Positions 7,998 through 15,020 of a stretch of DNA of 44,079 nucleotides are shown in pieces. A program made the translations under genes and the position numbers. This stretch comes from Actinomycetota bacterium (lineage in GTDB: Bacteria > Actinomycetota > Actinomycetes > S36-B12): the NCBI GenBank assembly GCA_016870515.1, contig VGBL01000016.1, positions 1 through 44,079 of the forward strand, given 5' to 3'. Under the pieces are notes generated by a model. That model saw only the letters and a program-made list of their open reading frames with translations. It made no database searches and was not told the origin of the DNA. Position 1 is the first letter of the stretch; each line of letters begins with the position of its first letter.

Positions 7998-8003
7998 GGG
8001 CGG

Positions 8004-9281
8004 ATGCCTCTCCACCTCACCGAGGAAGAGCAGGCCATGCTGTCGGGGGAGCAGGGGCCGGCGGTCGCCCTCTCCATGCGGATCATCACCGAGCTCGGAC
8101 GCATCCGCGGCGCCACGGAGCTCGTCGACATCGACTCGGTCCACATCGACGGCTGCATCTTCTATGGCCAGGCAGGGCTGGACTTCGCGCAGAAGCTCGT
8201 AGCGCTCGGCGGCCAGGTGCGGGTGCCCACCACCGTCAATGTCGGGTCCGTCGACCTCATTCACCCCCACCTGATCCTGCAGAACACCGAGCGTGAGCGC
8301 TGGGTCGCCCAGGGCGGCCGCGATCTCATGCAGGCCTACGTCGACCTCGGCTGCCGCCAGACCTGGACCTGCGCGCCGTACCAGGTGGACTCCCGCCCCG
8401 ATGTCGGCCGGCACATCGCGTGGGCGGAGTCCAATGCCATTGTCTTCGCCAATTCCGTGCTGGGTGCGCGCACCGATCGCTACGGCGACTTCGTCGATAT
8501 CGCCGCGGCCATCACGGGCAAGGCACCCAAGGGCGGCCTGCACCTGGATGCCGAGCGCGGGGGCGATGTGGTGCTCGACTGCACGAGTCTGTCGCCGGAG
8601 ACGCTTGTCCTCGATGTGACCTATCCGGTCCTCGGCTATCTCGCGGGAGCGATCGCGGGTACGACGAATCCGGTCTTCGTCGGACTGCCGGCCGACGTGT
8701 CGGAGGACAGCCTCAAGGCCGTCGGAGCCGCCGCAGCCTCCTCAGGCGGCGTCGCGCTCTTCCATGTCGTCGGCCGCACTCCGGAGGCACCGACTCTCGA
8801 AGCAGCGCTGGGATCTCACGTCGATGCGCCGGTTCACCACATCACCGCGCAGCGACTCAATGCTGCGCGCCAGGAGCTCTCGACCGCGCGCGAGGACAAG
8901 CTCGATGCGGTGAGTCTCGGCACGCCGCACGCCTCCGTCGACGAGATCGCCGAGGCACACGCCGCCATCGTTGGCGGCCCGCCGCTCGCCGAGGGAGTCG
9001 CTTTCTACATCTCCACGGGCCGATCCGTCTTCGCCGAGGCAGAGCGTCGCGGGCTCGTGCAGCCGCTCGAGGAGTGGGGCGTGACCTTCGTGCTCGACAC
9101 GTGCACCTACGTCACGTCGATCCTGCGCCCGGGCACACGCACGGTGATGACGAACTCTGGCAAGTGGGCGCACTACGCACCGGGCAACATGGGCGTCGAC
9201 GTCGTCCTGGCGACGCTGGGCGAGTGCGTGGAGTCCGCCACGACCGGCACGGTCACGTGGAACCGGGAGCTCTTCACATGA
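8004..9281 (+). CDS. Aconitase X, large catalytic subunit (DUF521)
   Basis: This protein of 425 residues matches the aconitase X large subunit: IDGCIFYGQAGLDFA near residue 50, VPTTVNVGSVDLI, the cysteine-containing CRQTWTCAPYQ, NSVLGARTDRYGDF, and the C-terminal Cys near DTCTYV with TNSGKWAHYAPG. Members are iron-sulfur dehydratases; characterised bacterial ones act on cis-3-hydroxy-L-proline and archaeal ones on phosphomevalonate. Its stop overlaps the ATG of the small subunit (ATGA), giving the usual split pair. The start is fixed by the leaderless promoter. Which substrate applies here is not visible, but the neighbouring nitrogen-metabolism genes make hydroxyproline the better guess. Confidence 0.87.
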   Translation: MPLHLTEEEQAMLSGEQGPAVALSMRIITELGRIRGATELVDIDSVHIDGCIFYGQAGLDFAQKLVALGGQVRVPTTVNVGSVDLIHPHLILQNTERERWVAQGGRDLMQAYVDLGCRQTWTCAPYQVDSRPDVGRHIAWAESNAIVFANSVLGARTDRYGDFVDIAAAITGKAPKGGLHLDAERGGDVVLDCTSLSPETLVLDVTYPVLGYLAGAIAGTTNPVFVGLPADVSEDSLKAVGAAAASSGGVALFHVVGRTPEAPTLEAALGSHVDAPVHHITAQRLNAARQELSTAREDKLDAVSLGTPHASVDEIAEAHAAIVGGPPLAEGVAFYISTGRSVFAEAERRGLVQPLEEWGVTFVLDTCTYVTSILRPGTRTVMTNSGKWAHYAPGNMGVDVVLATLGECVESATTGTVTWNRELFT

Positions 9282-9697
9282 CCGCGATCACGGGCTGGCG
9301 TGTGACGTCGGGTGAGGCCTCTGGCGCGGTGCTCAAGCTCGACGAGCCGGTGTCCTTCTGGGGCGGCATTGGCCCCGACGGCGACATCATCGACGTCCGC
9401 CATCCACAGCACGGCGCAGTGGTCACGGGGCGCATCCTCGTCATGCGCTCGGGGCGCGGCTCGAGCTCGGGCACCTACGTGCTCGCCGAGCTCCTACGCC
9501 TGGGCATCGCGCCCGCAGGGATCGTCCTGACCGAGCCCGACGGCATCATCGCGACCGGGGCGCTCGTGGCCGCGGAGTTGTACGACGTGCAGATGCCCAT
9601 CGTCACCGTGAGCGAATCGGACTACGCGCTCATCGAGGACGGCGCTAATGCGAGCGTGTCCATGGACGGCGACACCGCCGTGATCGCCGTCGGGTAG
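9278..9697 (+). CDS. Aconitase X, small swivel subunit (DUF126)
   Basis: A 139-residue protein with the swivel-domain signature: SFWGGIGPDGDIID, HPQHGAVVTGRILVM and the serine-rich GRGSSSGTYVL loop that contributes substrate-binding serines in this family. It pairs with the large subunit encoded just upstream (4-base overlap). The end of the protein, SVSMDGDTAVIAVG, matches the compact family length. Confidence 0.87.
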   Translation: MTAITGWRVTSGEASGAVLKLDEPVSFWGGIGPDGDIIDVRHPQHGAVVTGRILVMRSGRGSSSGTYVLAELLRLGIAPAGIVLTEPDGIIATGALVAAELYDVQMPIVTVSESDYALIEDGANASVSMDGDTAVIAVG

Positions 9698-9721
9698 GCG
9701 CCGAAGCGCTAGGAGGTCCGC

Positions 9722-10705
9722 ATGAGGGTGTGGTTGAGCACGTTCCCCCGGGTCGGCGTCACGCAAGACGTTGGCCGCGCAGCTGAGGCGGCTGGCTTCT
9801 ACGGGCTCATGCTGACCGACTCTCAAATGCTGCTGCCCGATCCATTCGTCGAGCTTGCGGCTGTGGCTGATGCCACGACCAGCCTTCGCCTCGGCACCTG
9901 CGCGAGCAATGTCGTGACGCGGCATCCCACAGTGGTCGCCGCGATGGCATGCACGCTGCAGGCCCGGTCGCAAGGCCGCATGACCCTCGGCATCGGCAGA
10001 GGTGACTCGGCGGTCACCAAGATTGGACTGCGTCCGGAGGGCCCGGAGGCCTTTGGAACGTCGCTTGCGGAGCTTCGTCAACTCGTGCGCGGCGGCAGCG
10101 TTGAGATCGATGGATCGCTCACGTCATTGGCGTGGATCGATCCGAAGGCCTCGCCGCCTGCGGTCTTCGGCGTCGCCAGCGGGCCGCACGTCATCGTAGA
10201 GGTGGCGCGCAACGCCGACGGCCTGATCCTGCAGGTCGGCTCCAGTCCCGAAGCGATCGCATCCTGCATCGAGGAAGCGCGCGCGGAGCAGGGTGACAGC
10301 GACCTCTCGATCGCGGTCTACGTGATTGTGGGTCTGGAGCGCGAGGGGGCGGCGCCGCCGATCGACGGGGTCACCCCGCTCCTGGCGCGGATGGCCGACC
10401 ACGCGCTCGCTGACGACGACTCCCCGCAGGCGCGGGCAGCGGCTGAGGCGGCTCACACCTACACGCTGGCCACGCATGGGCTTGCGGCCGCGGGGGAGGG
10501 GCACCCAGAGATAGAGGACTACGCCGTTCGGGGAACCGCCGCCGAGTGCGTCACTGCCTTGCGCGCGATATCCGCTACCGGCTGCGACGAAATCGTCGTG
10601 ATCCTGGGCTCGGTGACCACATCTACCGCCGAGCTTCTTGGTCTGATCAAGGCCTTCGGCACTGACGTGATGCCCGACCTGCGCGAGATCGAGCCGAGTC
10701 GGTAG
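9722..10705 (+). CDS. Luciferase-like flavin-dependent oxidoreductase
   Basis: The 327-residue protein has the bacterial luciferase-like (LLM, F420/FMN) TIM-barrel pattern: AAEAAGFYGLMLTDSQ at the second strand, LRLGTCASNVVTRHP, and GRMTLGIGRGDSAV, the usual phosphate-loop region. Members use reduced FMN or coenzyme F420. The substrate is unknown. The ATG is preceded by a strong AGGAGG ribosome site at about 9711-9716, 24 bases after the aconitase X small subunit, so it is likely the last gene of that transcript. Its TAG lies inside a 10-base palindrome shared with the convergent heliorhodopsin stop. Confidence 0.8.
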   Translation: MRVWLSTFPRVGVTQDVGRAAEAAGFYGLMLTDSQMLLPDPFVELAAVADATTSLRLGTCASNVVTRHPTVVAAMACTLQARSQGRMTLGIGRGDSAVTKIGLRPEGPEAFGTSLAELRQLVRGGSVEIDGSLTSLAWIDPKASPPAVFGVASGPHVIVEVARNADGLILQVGSSPEAIASCIEEARAEQGDSDLSIAVYVIVGLEREGAAPPIDGVTPLLARMADHALADDDSPQARAAAEAAHTYTLATHGLAAAGEGHPEIEDYAVRGTAAECVTALRAISATGCDEIVVILGSVTTSTAELLGLIKAFGTDVMPDLREIEPSR

Positions 10706-10709
10706 GCGC

Positions 10710-11498
10710 CTAAGCCGGAGGCACCAGGGTGCCGGCGAAGACCTGCCAGGCCAGGGCCGACTTGGCCACCAGGCTCAGCACGATGTAGGCCGTCTCGCCG
10801 CGCAGATAGTTCGACCACTTGCCCACCGGCTTGTACTGCAGGTACTGCACGAGGGCGAAGCAGTTGAACAGGATGAACAGCGAGATGATGATCCCGTACA
10901 CGAACGCGGGTGTCTGCCCACCGTTGGCTGAGCCTGGGGCGATGACGAAGATCACGATGATGATCCACGGCACGATGCCGGCGATGCAGCCGAACCAGAA
11001 GGGCAGCAGCCCGCCACCGGGATTGACGTACTTTTCCTGTAGCCAGCCGAAGAGGATCATCGAGACGTTGACGCCGAAGATGGCGATGATCGCGGCCACG
11101 TCGGTGATGCCGATGATCTGGGCGATGAGCACGATCATGATCGAGGAGCTGAGGGAGTACTCCACCCACCGGAAGTTGTTGTGCTTCTCGAGCAGTCCCA
11201 CGACGTAGCGGCCGTTGAAGAGCGGGCTTGCCACAAGGAAGTGGAAGAGCGCGGAGAGGCCGAAGAACGCCGCGACACCCCAGGCGACTCGCACGTCGAC
11301 GAGGGTCACCGGATCTGAGAGCGGTGTGCCAGGCGGGCCCGCCATGTAGGACGCGGTGATCGGCAGCGTGAAGTCGGTCGCCAGGATCAGGATCATCAAC
11401 ATCTGCACGAGGTGGAAGAACCCCGCGATGACGTTGAGCCGGCGCAGACGGCGCATGGCGGCGGAGGTCTCCGGGCTCAACTCCACGACGACGGTCAT
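10710..11498 (-). CDS. Heliorhodopsin
   Basis: The 262-residue protein has seven hydrophobic helices and the heliorhodopsin signatures rather than those of type-1 rhodopsins: a His in helix 1 (GFFHLVQ), the counterion Glu113 in VEYSLSSSIM, and Lys246 in the last helix (LSLVAKSALAWQ) for the retinal Schiff base. Heliorhodopsins sit in the membrane with the N-terminus inside, have long photocycles and do not pump ions; their role is unsettled. The ATG at 11498 begins the usual short charged N-terminus and lies six bases after CACACT. It faces the aconitase X/LLM cluster and is divergent from a set of tiny membrane-protein genes. A broken copy lies at 3274-3739. No retinal synthesis gene is in the window. 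Confidence 0.92.
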   Translation of the reverse strand: MTVVVELSPETSAAMRRLRRLNVIAGFFHLVQMLMILILATDFTLPITASYMAGPPGTPLSDPVTLVDVRVAWGVAAFFGLSALFHFLVASPLFNGRYVVGLLEKHNNFRWVEYSLSSSIMIVLIAQIIGITDVAAIIAIFGVNVSMILFGWLQEKYVNPGGGLLPFWFGCIAGIVPWIIIVIFVIAPGSANGGQTPAFVYGIIISLFILFNCFALVQYLQYKPVGKWSNYLRGETAYIVLSLVAKSALAWQVFAGTLVPPA

Positions 11499-11504
11499 GT
11501 GCCC

Positions 11505-11510
11505 AGTGTG
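11505..11510 (-). promoter_or_regulatory. Possible -10 box of heliorhodopsin
   Basis: CACACT on the minus strand, six bases before ATG 11498. The A at position 2 and T at position 6 fit the local leaderless pattern, but the first base does not. Confidence 0.3.
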
Positions 11511-11595
11511 ACGACTGCGTCCTCGCACGCCAGGAGGCGCGCGGGAAGCCCGCTGCGAGACGTTCACCCCGCGACCTCACTGATGCCAGGAGCGC

Positions 11596-11624
11596 TTAAG
11601 ACCCACAACGGATACCACTACGCT
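11596..11624 (+). promoter_or_regulatory. Promoter of the small membrane-protein genes next to heliorhodopsin
   Basis: TTAAGA (11596-11601), a 17-base spacer and TACGCT (11619-11624), then six bases to GTG 11631. This is the most complete leaderless promoter in the left half and decides the start of the first small gene. It faces away from heliorhodopsin. Confidence 0.5.
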
Positions 11625-11630
11625 GTCTAC

Positions 11631-11813
11631 GTGCCCCCCGCTATTGCTGGCGTGGCCCCTCCTCCATTGATCTACCTTTGGGAAGTTGGCGCGGTGCCGA
11701 CCGCTCTCCGGGCGGTGCTGTTTGTCGTCGCCTTGGCGGTATTGGCATTCGGTTTCCTCGACATGCTGATCCGAGACATCCGACACACCTACCATCACTT
11801 CATCGACCGGTGA
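11631..11813 (+). CDS. Small single-span membrane protein beside heliorhodopsin
   Basis: A 60-residue protein with a proline-rich start (PPAIAGVAPPPLIYLWEVG), one clear transmembrane helix (ALRAVLFVVALAVLAFGFL) and a basic, histidine-rich C-terminal helix (IRDIRHTYHHFIDR). The GTG at 11631 is preferred over the in-frame ATG at 11583 because of the -35/-10 pair six bases before it. By the positive-inside rule the C-terminus would be cytoplasmic. It overlaps the next small gene by four bases (GTGA). I do not know a family; divergent position next to heliorhodopsin suggests, but does not prove, a shared function. Confidence 0.55.
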   Translation: MPPAIAGVAPPPLIYLWEVGAVPTALRAVLFVVALAVLAFGFLDMLIRDIRHTYHHFIDR

Positions 11814-11935
11814 AGACCGTGATGGCCATCATGGTGTCCGAGACTCTCCCATTGTTCGCGCTGACCTATATTGCCGTGGCCGCCATTCCCGGCGAGATCA
11901 CCGGCATGAAGACATTCTTGGATGCCGTCTACTGA
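11810..11935 (+). CDS. Very small membrane protein, 41 residues
   Basis: A coupled frame starting at the GTG that overlaps the preceding stop. The product is 41 residues with one hydrophobic segment (TLPLFALTYIAVAAIPGEI) and a short polar tail ending in DAVY. ATG 11822 is an alternative start. No ribosome site is visible, consistent with translational coupling. No family is recognised. Support rests on the overlap and the membrane-protein composition. Confidence 0.45.
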   Translation: MKTVMAIMVSETLPLFALTYIAVAAIPGEITGMKTFLDAVY

Positions 11936-11938
11936 ACG

Positions 11939-12004
11939 ATGACGACACTCCTCACCAGCCTGATTCGGGCCGCGACCGAGAAGGCCCGCCTGCGCCAGAT
12001 CTGA
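11939..12004 (+). CDS. Possible 21-residue peptide gene
   Basis: ATG three bases after the preceding stop opens a frame for MTTLLTSLIRAATEKARLRQ plus Ile. It would form a short amphipathic basic helix. Without a ribosome site or homologue it could be chance; it is listed because it continues the tightly spaced series of small genes and fills the space up to the convergent dksA-like gene. Confidence 0.25.
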   Translation: MTTLLTSLIRAATEKARLRQI

Positions 12005-12016
12005 CTCGTGCCGGCG

Positions 12017-12343
12017 CTAGGTGCTCGCGCAGGGAACGCAGAGCACAGCCCATGGGTGAATCTCCAGTCGGCCCTCGGGGATGTCGGCGCCGCAGGAGTC
12101 GCACCGGCCGTAGGTACCATCGTCGAGTTTGGTCAGTGCCCGACTGACCTCCTCGAGTTGCACGAGCAGTTGCTCGTGGGCAGCCACCTGGGTCAGTCGT
12201 TCGACGGCGATACTCGTGCCATCGCCGACTCGCTTGCCGAAGGAGATGCCGCCGGTGGCATCCGGTGCGACCGTGAGGTCGGCTGCTCGGCCGAGCAGGT
12301 CTTGCTGCTTGGCCATCAGCACGTCGCGCACGTCATCTGTCAT
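12017..12343 (-). CDS. DksA/TraR-family zinc-finger protein
   Basis: This 108-residue protein has an N-terminal helical (probably coiled-coil) part and a C-terminal four-cysteine zinc finger, CDSCG ... LCVPC, with 17 residues between the pairs, as in DksA/TraR proteins. Such proteins enter the RNA polymerase secondary channel or act as small regulators. It is the third gene of a minus-strand series: RiPP precursor, TAP-like peptidase, this gene, with 12 bases between the peptidase stop and this ATG. It may regulate the peptide operon or be an unrelated neighbour. Confidence 0.82.
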   Translation of the reverse strand: MTDDVRDVLMAKQQDLLGRAADLTVAPDATGGISFGKRVGDGTSIAVERLTQVAAHEQLLVQLEEVSRALTKLDDGTYGRCDSCGADIPEGRLEIHPWAVLCVPCAST

Positions 12344-12355
12344 CTGGCAGCGTAG

Positions 12356-13870
12356 CTAGTCCAACGGAGGGCTCGGTGTGAAGGCACAGGCGATGTCTCC
12401 ACTCGGCCTTCGCAGCGTGAGCAGGTATCTAGTGACGGTGTCGTTAACGCACGGAGAGGGTGCGAATAGATAGGTCACGTGCTGGGTGCTCGTGTAGGAG
12501 ATCGTGCGCGAGCCGGTGAAGGTGTTGGCCATGCTCCTGCCCCAGGCCCACGGCGTGGCAGCGTCGCCGGTCGACAGGACGAAAATCGGAGGGGTCGCTA
12601 GGTCGATGGGGTCGGTGCCGTGGGGGGATGGTGGAGACAGGTCATCGGGCAGCCCGGCGCACATGGAGGCGTTGGCCATCCACATGACAAAGACCGTGCC
12701 GAAGTCACGGGCTACGGCTCCCGACGCGGCGGCAAGCTGGTCAGCGGTGGGGCGGTCCGGCAGGTCGGCGCAGTTGATCAGTCGAATGGTCGTCGTGCTG
12801 TCGTTGGTCTTAGGCAGCAGCGCGCGGGCGTTGCGAACCGCGTGCGCCGCCCGAGCCTTCTGGGCGCCAGTTTTGGCCTTGACGAGACGGTAGAGCGCAT
12901 CGACGACCTTGCGAATGGTGGGGTACTGAGCCTGCTGGCCGAGTAAGCCCCTGAGTTCCTGCGCAAGTCCCCATCGGTCGATCTGCGTGCCCTTGATCGT
13001 GATGACCTTGCGGTCGAGGTAGTCGAAGATGGCATTCATCTTGTGGGCCTGTGCCTTGCCGTTGATCGAGGCATAGACCTGCTTCGTCACCGAAACCCCT
13101 GAGGGGAACGTCGTACCGAAGCGAAATGCCGTCTCCCCCGCCATGAGGCTTCCGTCCATGATCAGGGTCCGCAGACTCGATGGGAATGTGCGCGCGTAGG
13201 CATGGCCAATTCGCGTGCCATAGCTCATGCCCCAGTAGTTCCACTGCTTGTAGCCGAGGGCTATGCGCATGGCCTCGAGATCGCGGATAACCTGCCAGGT
13301 GCCCAGATAGGGCGCAGCGTTGGGATTGGCCGCCAAGCACTCAGAGTTCGCCTTGGCAAACGCTGCGAACTGCGAGTCCCAGAAGTCCCGCCAGTCGACG
13401 GGTCCGACGAGGGGAGCAGCAAGCCCCTCGGCGGCGGGGCAGTCGGTAAGAGCCGGCCCGCTGAGTCCAACGCCACGTGGGTCCCAGACGACGAAGTCGA
13501 ACCGGTCGCGTACAGCCGCGGGAAGCAACGAGTAGACAGCCGGACCGATGCCGATCGCTGGCTCGCCCGGACCGCCAGGGTTGAAGGTCAGTGCGCCATC
13601 ACGCTGTGCGGAGCGCGTGATGCGCAATGCGATCTTGATGGTCCGCCCATCCTTCGGCTTCTGCCAGTCGAGCGGCACCGTCAACGTCGCGCAGCGCGTA
13701 CGCGCGGGCAGCGCCTCCTTCGCCGGGCAGGAGACGTACTTCAATATCGGCGTGAAGCCGAGCAGCCTCGGGACCGGCGTGGCATCAGGAGGGGCTGCCT
13801 GTGCCGGGGCAACCGTGAGGCCCATGGCGATCAGGCCAACGCTGACCGTGGCGACGAGGATTCGCTTCAT
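12356..13870 (-). CDS. Secreted TAP-like serine peptidase (alpha/beta hydrolase)
   Basis: The 504-residue protein starts with a signal peptide (MKRILVATVSVGLIAMGL, cleavage likely after AQA near residue 30). The alpha/beta hydrolase domain has an NPGGPG oxyanion loop, WDPRGVG, and the nucleophile elbow GMSYG with Ser216. The C-terminal TAP-like domain supplies Asp436 (STGDAATP) and His464 (TQHVTYL). These are the features of actinobacterial tripeptidyl aminopeptidases, which are secreted. The ATG at 13870 overlaps the stop of the RiPP precursor (ATGA), so both are translated together; the longer open frame upstream is not coding. It may trim the exported peptide or protect the cell from it (inference). 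Confidence 0.85.
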   Translation of the reverse strand: MKRILVATVSVGLIAMGLTVAPAQAAPPDATPVPRLLGFTPILKYVSCPAKEALPARTRCATLTVPLDWQKPKDGRTIKIALRITRSAQRDGALTFNPGGPGEPAIGIGPAVYSLLPAAVRDRFDFVVWDPRGVGLSGPALTDCPAAEGLAAPLVGPVDWRDFWDSQFAAFAKANSECLAANPNAAPYLGTWQVIRDLEAMRIALGYKQWNYWGMSYGTRIGHAYARTFPSSLRTLIMDGSLMAGETAFRFGTTFPSGVSVTKQVYASINGKAQAHKMNAIFDYLDRKVITIKGTQIDRWGLAQELRGLLGQQAQYPTIRKVVDALYRLVKAKTGAQKARAAHAVRNARALLPKTNDSTTTIRLINCADLPDRPTADQLAAASGAVARDFGTVFVMWMANASMCAGLPDDLSPPSPHGTDPIDLATPPIFVLSTGDAATPWAWGRSMANTFTGSRTISYTSTQHVTYLFAPSPCVNDTVTRYLLTLRRPSGDIACAFTPSPPLD

Positions 13871-14166
13871 GGGATATAGCTGCATTGGCTGCCGCACTTG
13901 CCGGTCGACAGATCCTCCCAGTACGCGCCGCCGGCGACGAGCTCGAGGTCGGCGTCCTTGAGGTGCTCGCTCGAGGGGATGGTGAGGTGGATCTGGGTGA
14001 GGGATTCCTCGTGGATGACGACCTGGACGTTGTCGGGGATGTCGAAGCCGATGATCGTCGAGACCATGCCGCGGGGGTCGGCGAGGAGTACGTCGCGGAA
14101 GGCAGGGTCGGCGGCGATGCGCTCTGCGATGATCGCCTCGACCTCGGATCGGGTGGGCACGGCCAT
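13867..14166 (-). CDS. RiPP precursor with nitrile-hydratase-like leader
   Basis: The 99-residue product has a leader of about 80 residues that resembles the nitrile hydratase alpha subunit: EVEAIIAERIAADPAFRDVL, LLADPRGM, GFDIPDNVQVVIHEES and HLTIP. It ends in DLELVAGG, a double-glycine cleavage site. After it comes a core of 19 residues, AYWEDLSTGKCGSQCSYIP, with two Cys, three Ser and one Thr that could be modified. This is the layout of NHLP-type (proteusin-like) precursors. The ATG at 14166 is chosen for the AGGAG at 14173-14177; an earlier ATG at 14196 lacks a site. A secreted peptidase gene overlaps its stop. No modifying enzyme or exporter is in the window, so any modification must come from elsewhere. 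Confidence 0.8.
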   Translation of the reverse strand: MAVPTRSEVEAIIAERIAADPAFRDVLLADPRGMVSTIIGFDIPDNVQVVIHEESLTQIHLTIPSSEHLKDADLELVAGGAYWEDLSTGKCGSQCSYIP

Positions 14167-14260
14167 GGGTTTCTCCTCGCGTGGGACGTGATGCATGCCG
14201 GTTGGTGAAGTATTGCGCCCGGGGGGCTGGGTGGCTAGCCGGTTGGCGTGGTCCGAAAGT

Positions 14261-14277
14261 CCTCAGGGGGCCTGAGG
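14261..14277. terminator. Short perfect hairpin
   Basis: CCTCAGG-GGG-CCTGAGG, a 7-base-pair stem with a 3-base loop covering the stop of the lipase remnant. There is no T-tract, so its role as terminator is uncertain. Confidence 0.35.
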
Positions 14278-14460
14278 CGCCACCGGCAAGGGCAGTGAGC
14301 ATGTGCTCTCGGCAGGGCTTCCGGCGAAACGCTGAGAGATCCACTGGAAGGCAGACGCGCCGCCCACGTGTGCCGCATCCTGGTGGTCGACGCCACCCAT
14401 CCACAGCACGCTGAGAGTCGACCCGGCGTCGCACCACGTCTGGACGAGGCTGACGCCTAA
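14263..14460 (-). pseudogene. Remnant of a secretory lipase (C-terminus)
   Basis: The minus-strand frame ends at TGA 14263-14265 and reads SLVQTWCDAGSTLSVLW, GVDHQDAAHVGGASAF and QWISQRFAGSPAESTC. The WI..RFAG.PA.S.C ending is that of actinobacterial secretory lipases, with the likely catalytic His in GVDHQDAA. The nucleophile domain is missing. The fragment stops close to a HigB remnant on the other strand, so two unrelated gene ends have been joined. Confidence 0.55.
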
Positions 14461-14496
14461 CGTCTCACACGTCGATGGGCAGCAAGGTGTACCTAA

Positions 14497-14523
14497 CTCG
14501 TTGACTACCTGGACTACCACTAA
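14497..14523 (+). pseudogene. higB: Remnant of HigB toxin (last eight codons)
   Basis: CTC GTT GAC TAC CTG GAC then TAC CAC TAA encodes LVDYLDYH, the typical end of RelE/HigB-type host-inhibition toxins, directly before higA. An in-frame TAA at 14494-14496 shows that the rest of the toxin is gone. Confidence 0.5.
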
Positions 14524-14537
14524 GGAGGATGGAAGAC

Positions 14538-14819
14538 ATGAGGAATCCGGTGCATCCCGGTGCAATTTTGCGTGAGGACGTCCTTGTCGAGTTGGGCTTG
14601 AGCGTCAGCGAGGCAGCTGAGCGGCTGGGAGTATCCCGAGTCACGCTGAGCCGAGTTCTCCATGAGCACGCACGCATTTCGCCGAACCTTGCAGTCCGCC
14701 TCGAAGCTGCTGGAGTGGGCACGGCCCGTGCGTGGCTTGCCATGCAGTCAGCGTGTGATCTTGCGGAGGAGCGCGCCTCGGGAACTCCCAAGGTCCGGCG
14801 TCTGGATACCGTGGCCTAG
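14538..14819 (+). CDS. higA: HigA-type antitoxin, orphan
   Basis: The 93-residue protein has the HigA/VapI layout: N-terminal NPVHPGAILREDVL, then an Xre helix-turn-helix (SVSEAAERLGVSRVTLSRVL), ISPNLAVRLEAAG and AWLAMQSACDL. It represses its own promoter and normally neutralises HigB. Start ATG 14538 is chosen because AAGGAGG (14522-14528) lies nine bases before it; ATG 14529 touches that site. The partner toxin is reduced to its last codons, so the antitoxin is left alone. It lies immediately left of the first tRNA-His repeat. Confidence 0.8.
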   Translation: MRNPVHPGAILREDVLVELGLSVSEAAERLGVSRVTLSRVLHEHARISPNLAVRLEAAGVGTARAWLAMQSACDLAEERASGTPKVRRLDTVA

Positions 14820-14825
14820 CAACTC

Positions 14826-14911
14826 GGGGTGAGTGACGGGACTCGAAGGTGCCCGGAAAGCCCTAGTCGCGCTTCAGTTGTGGCCGCAAGGTAGTCGATG
14901 TCAGCGGCATT
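14826..14911 (+). repeat. Attachment-site repeat, copy 1
   Basis: The first 22 bases (GGGGTGAGTGACGGGACTCG plus AA) are identical to 27693-27714, the tRNA-His 3' end. The whole 86 bases match 26315-26400 at 76 positions by hand count without gaps. The extra 64 bases are absent next to the tRNA itself, so they look like a shared element end. Confidence 0.8.
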
Positions 14912-15020
14912 TGGAGGAGCTCGGTCATTTTCCGGCAGCAGGATCGTCGGCGAGGCGTTGAATACGGCGACCACCGGAGCTCTGGGCAGTCCTAGACTTG
15001 CGCCTAGCAAAGGAGGGCAT

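Noticed and set aside
8420-9697. 425-codon plus-strand frame that reads through into the aconitase X small subunit
   Set aside because: Its first two thirds are a shifted frame of the large subunit; only the part from ATG 9278 is the real small-subunit gene.
12356-14437. One long fused protein of 693 codons including the peptidase
   Set aside because: The part before 13870 overlaps the RiPP precursor in another frame and is Arg/Pro-rich noise; a signal peptide begins at ATG 13870.
14461-14565. Coding frame continuing the lipase remnant upward to 14565
   Set aside because: That part is antisense of the higA start and HigB tail and shows no lipase similarity.
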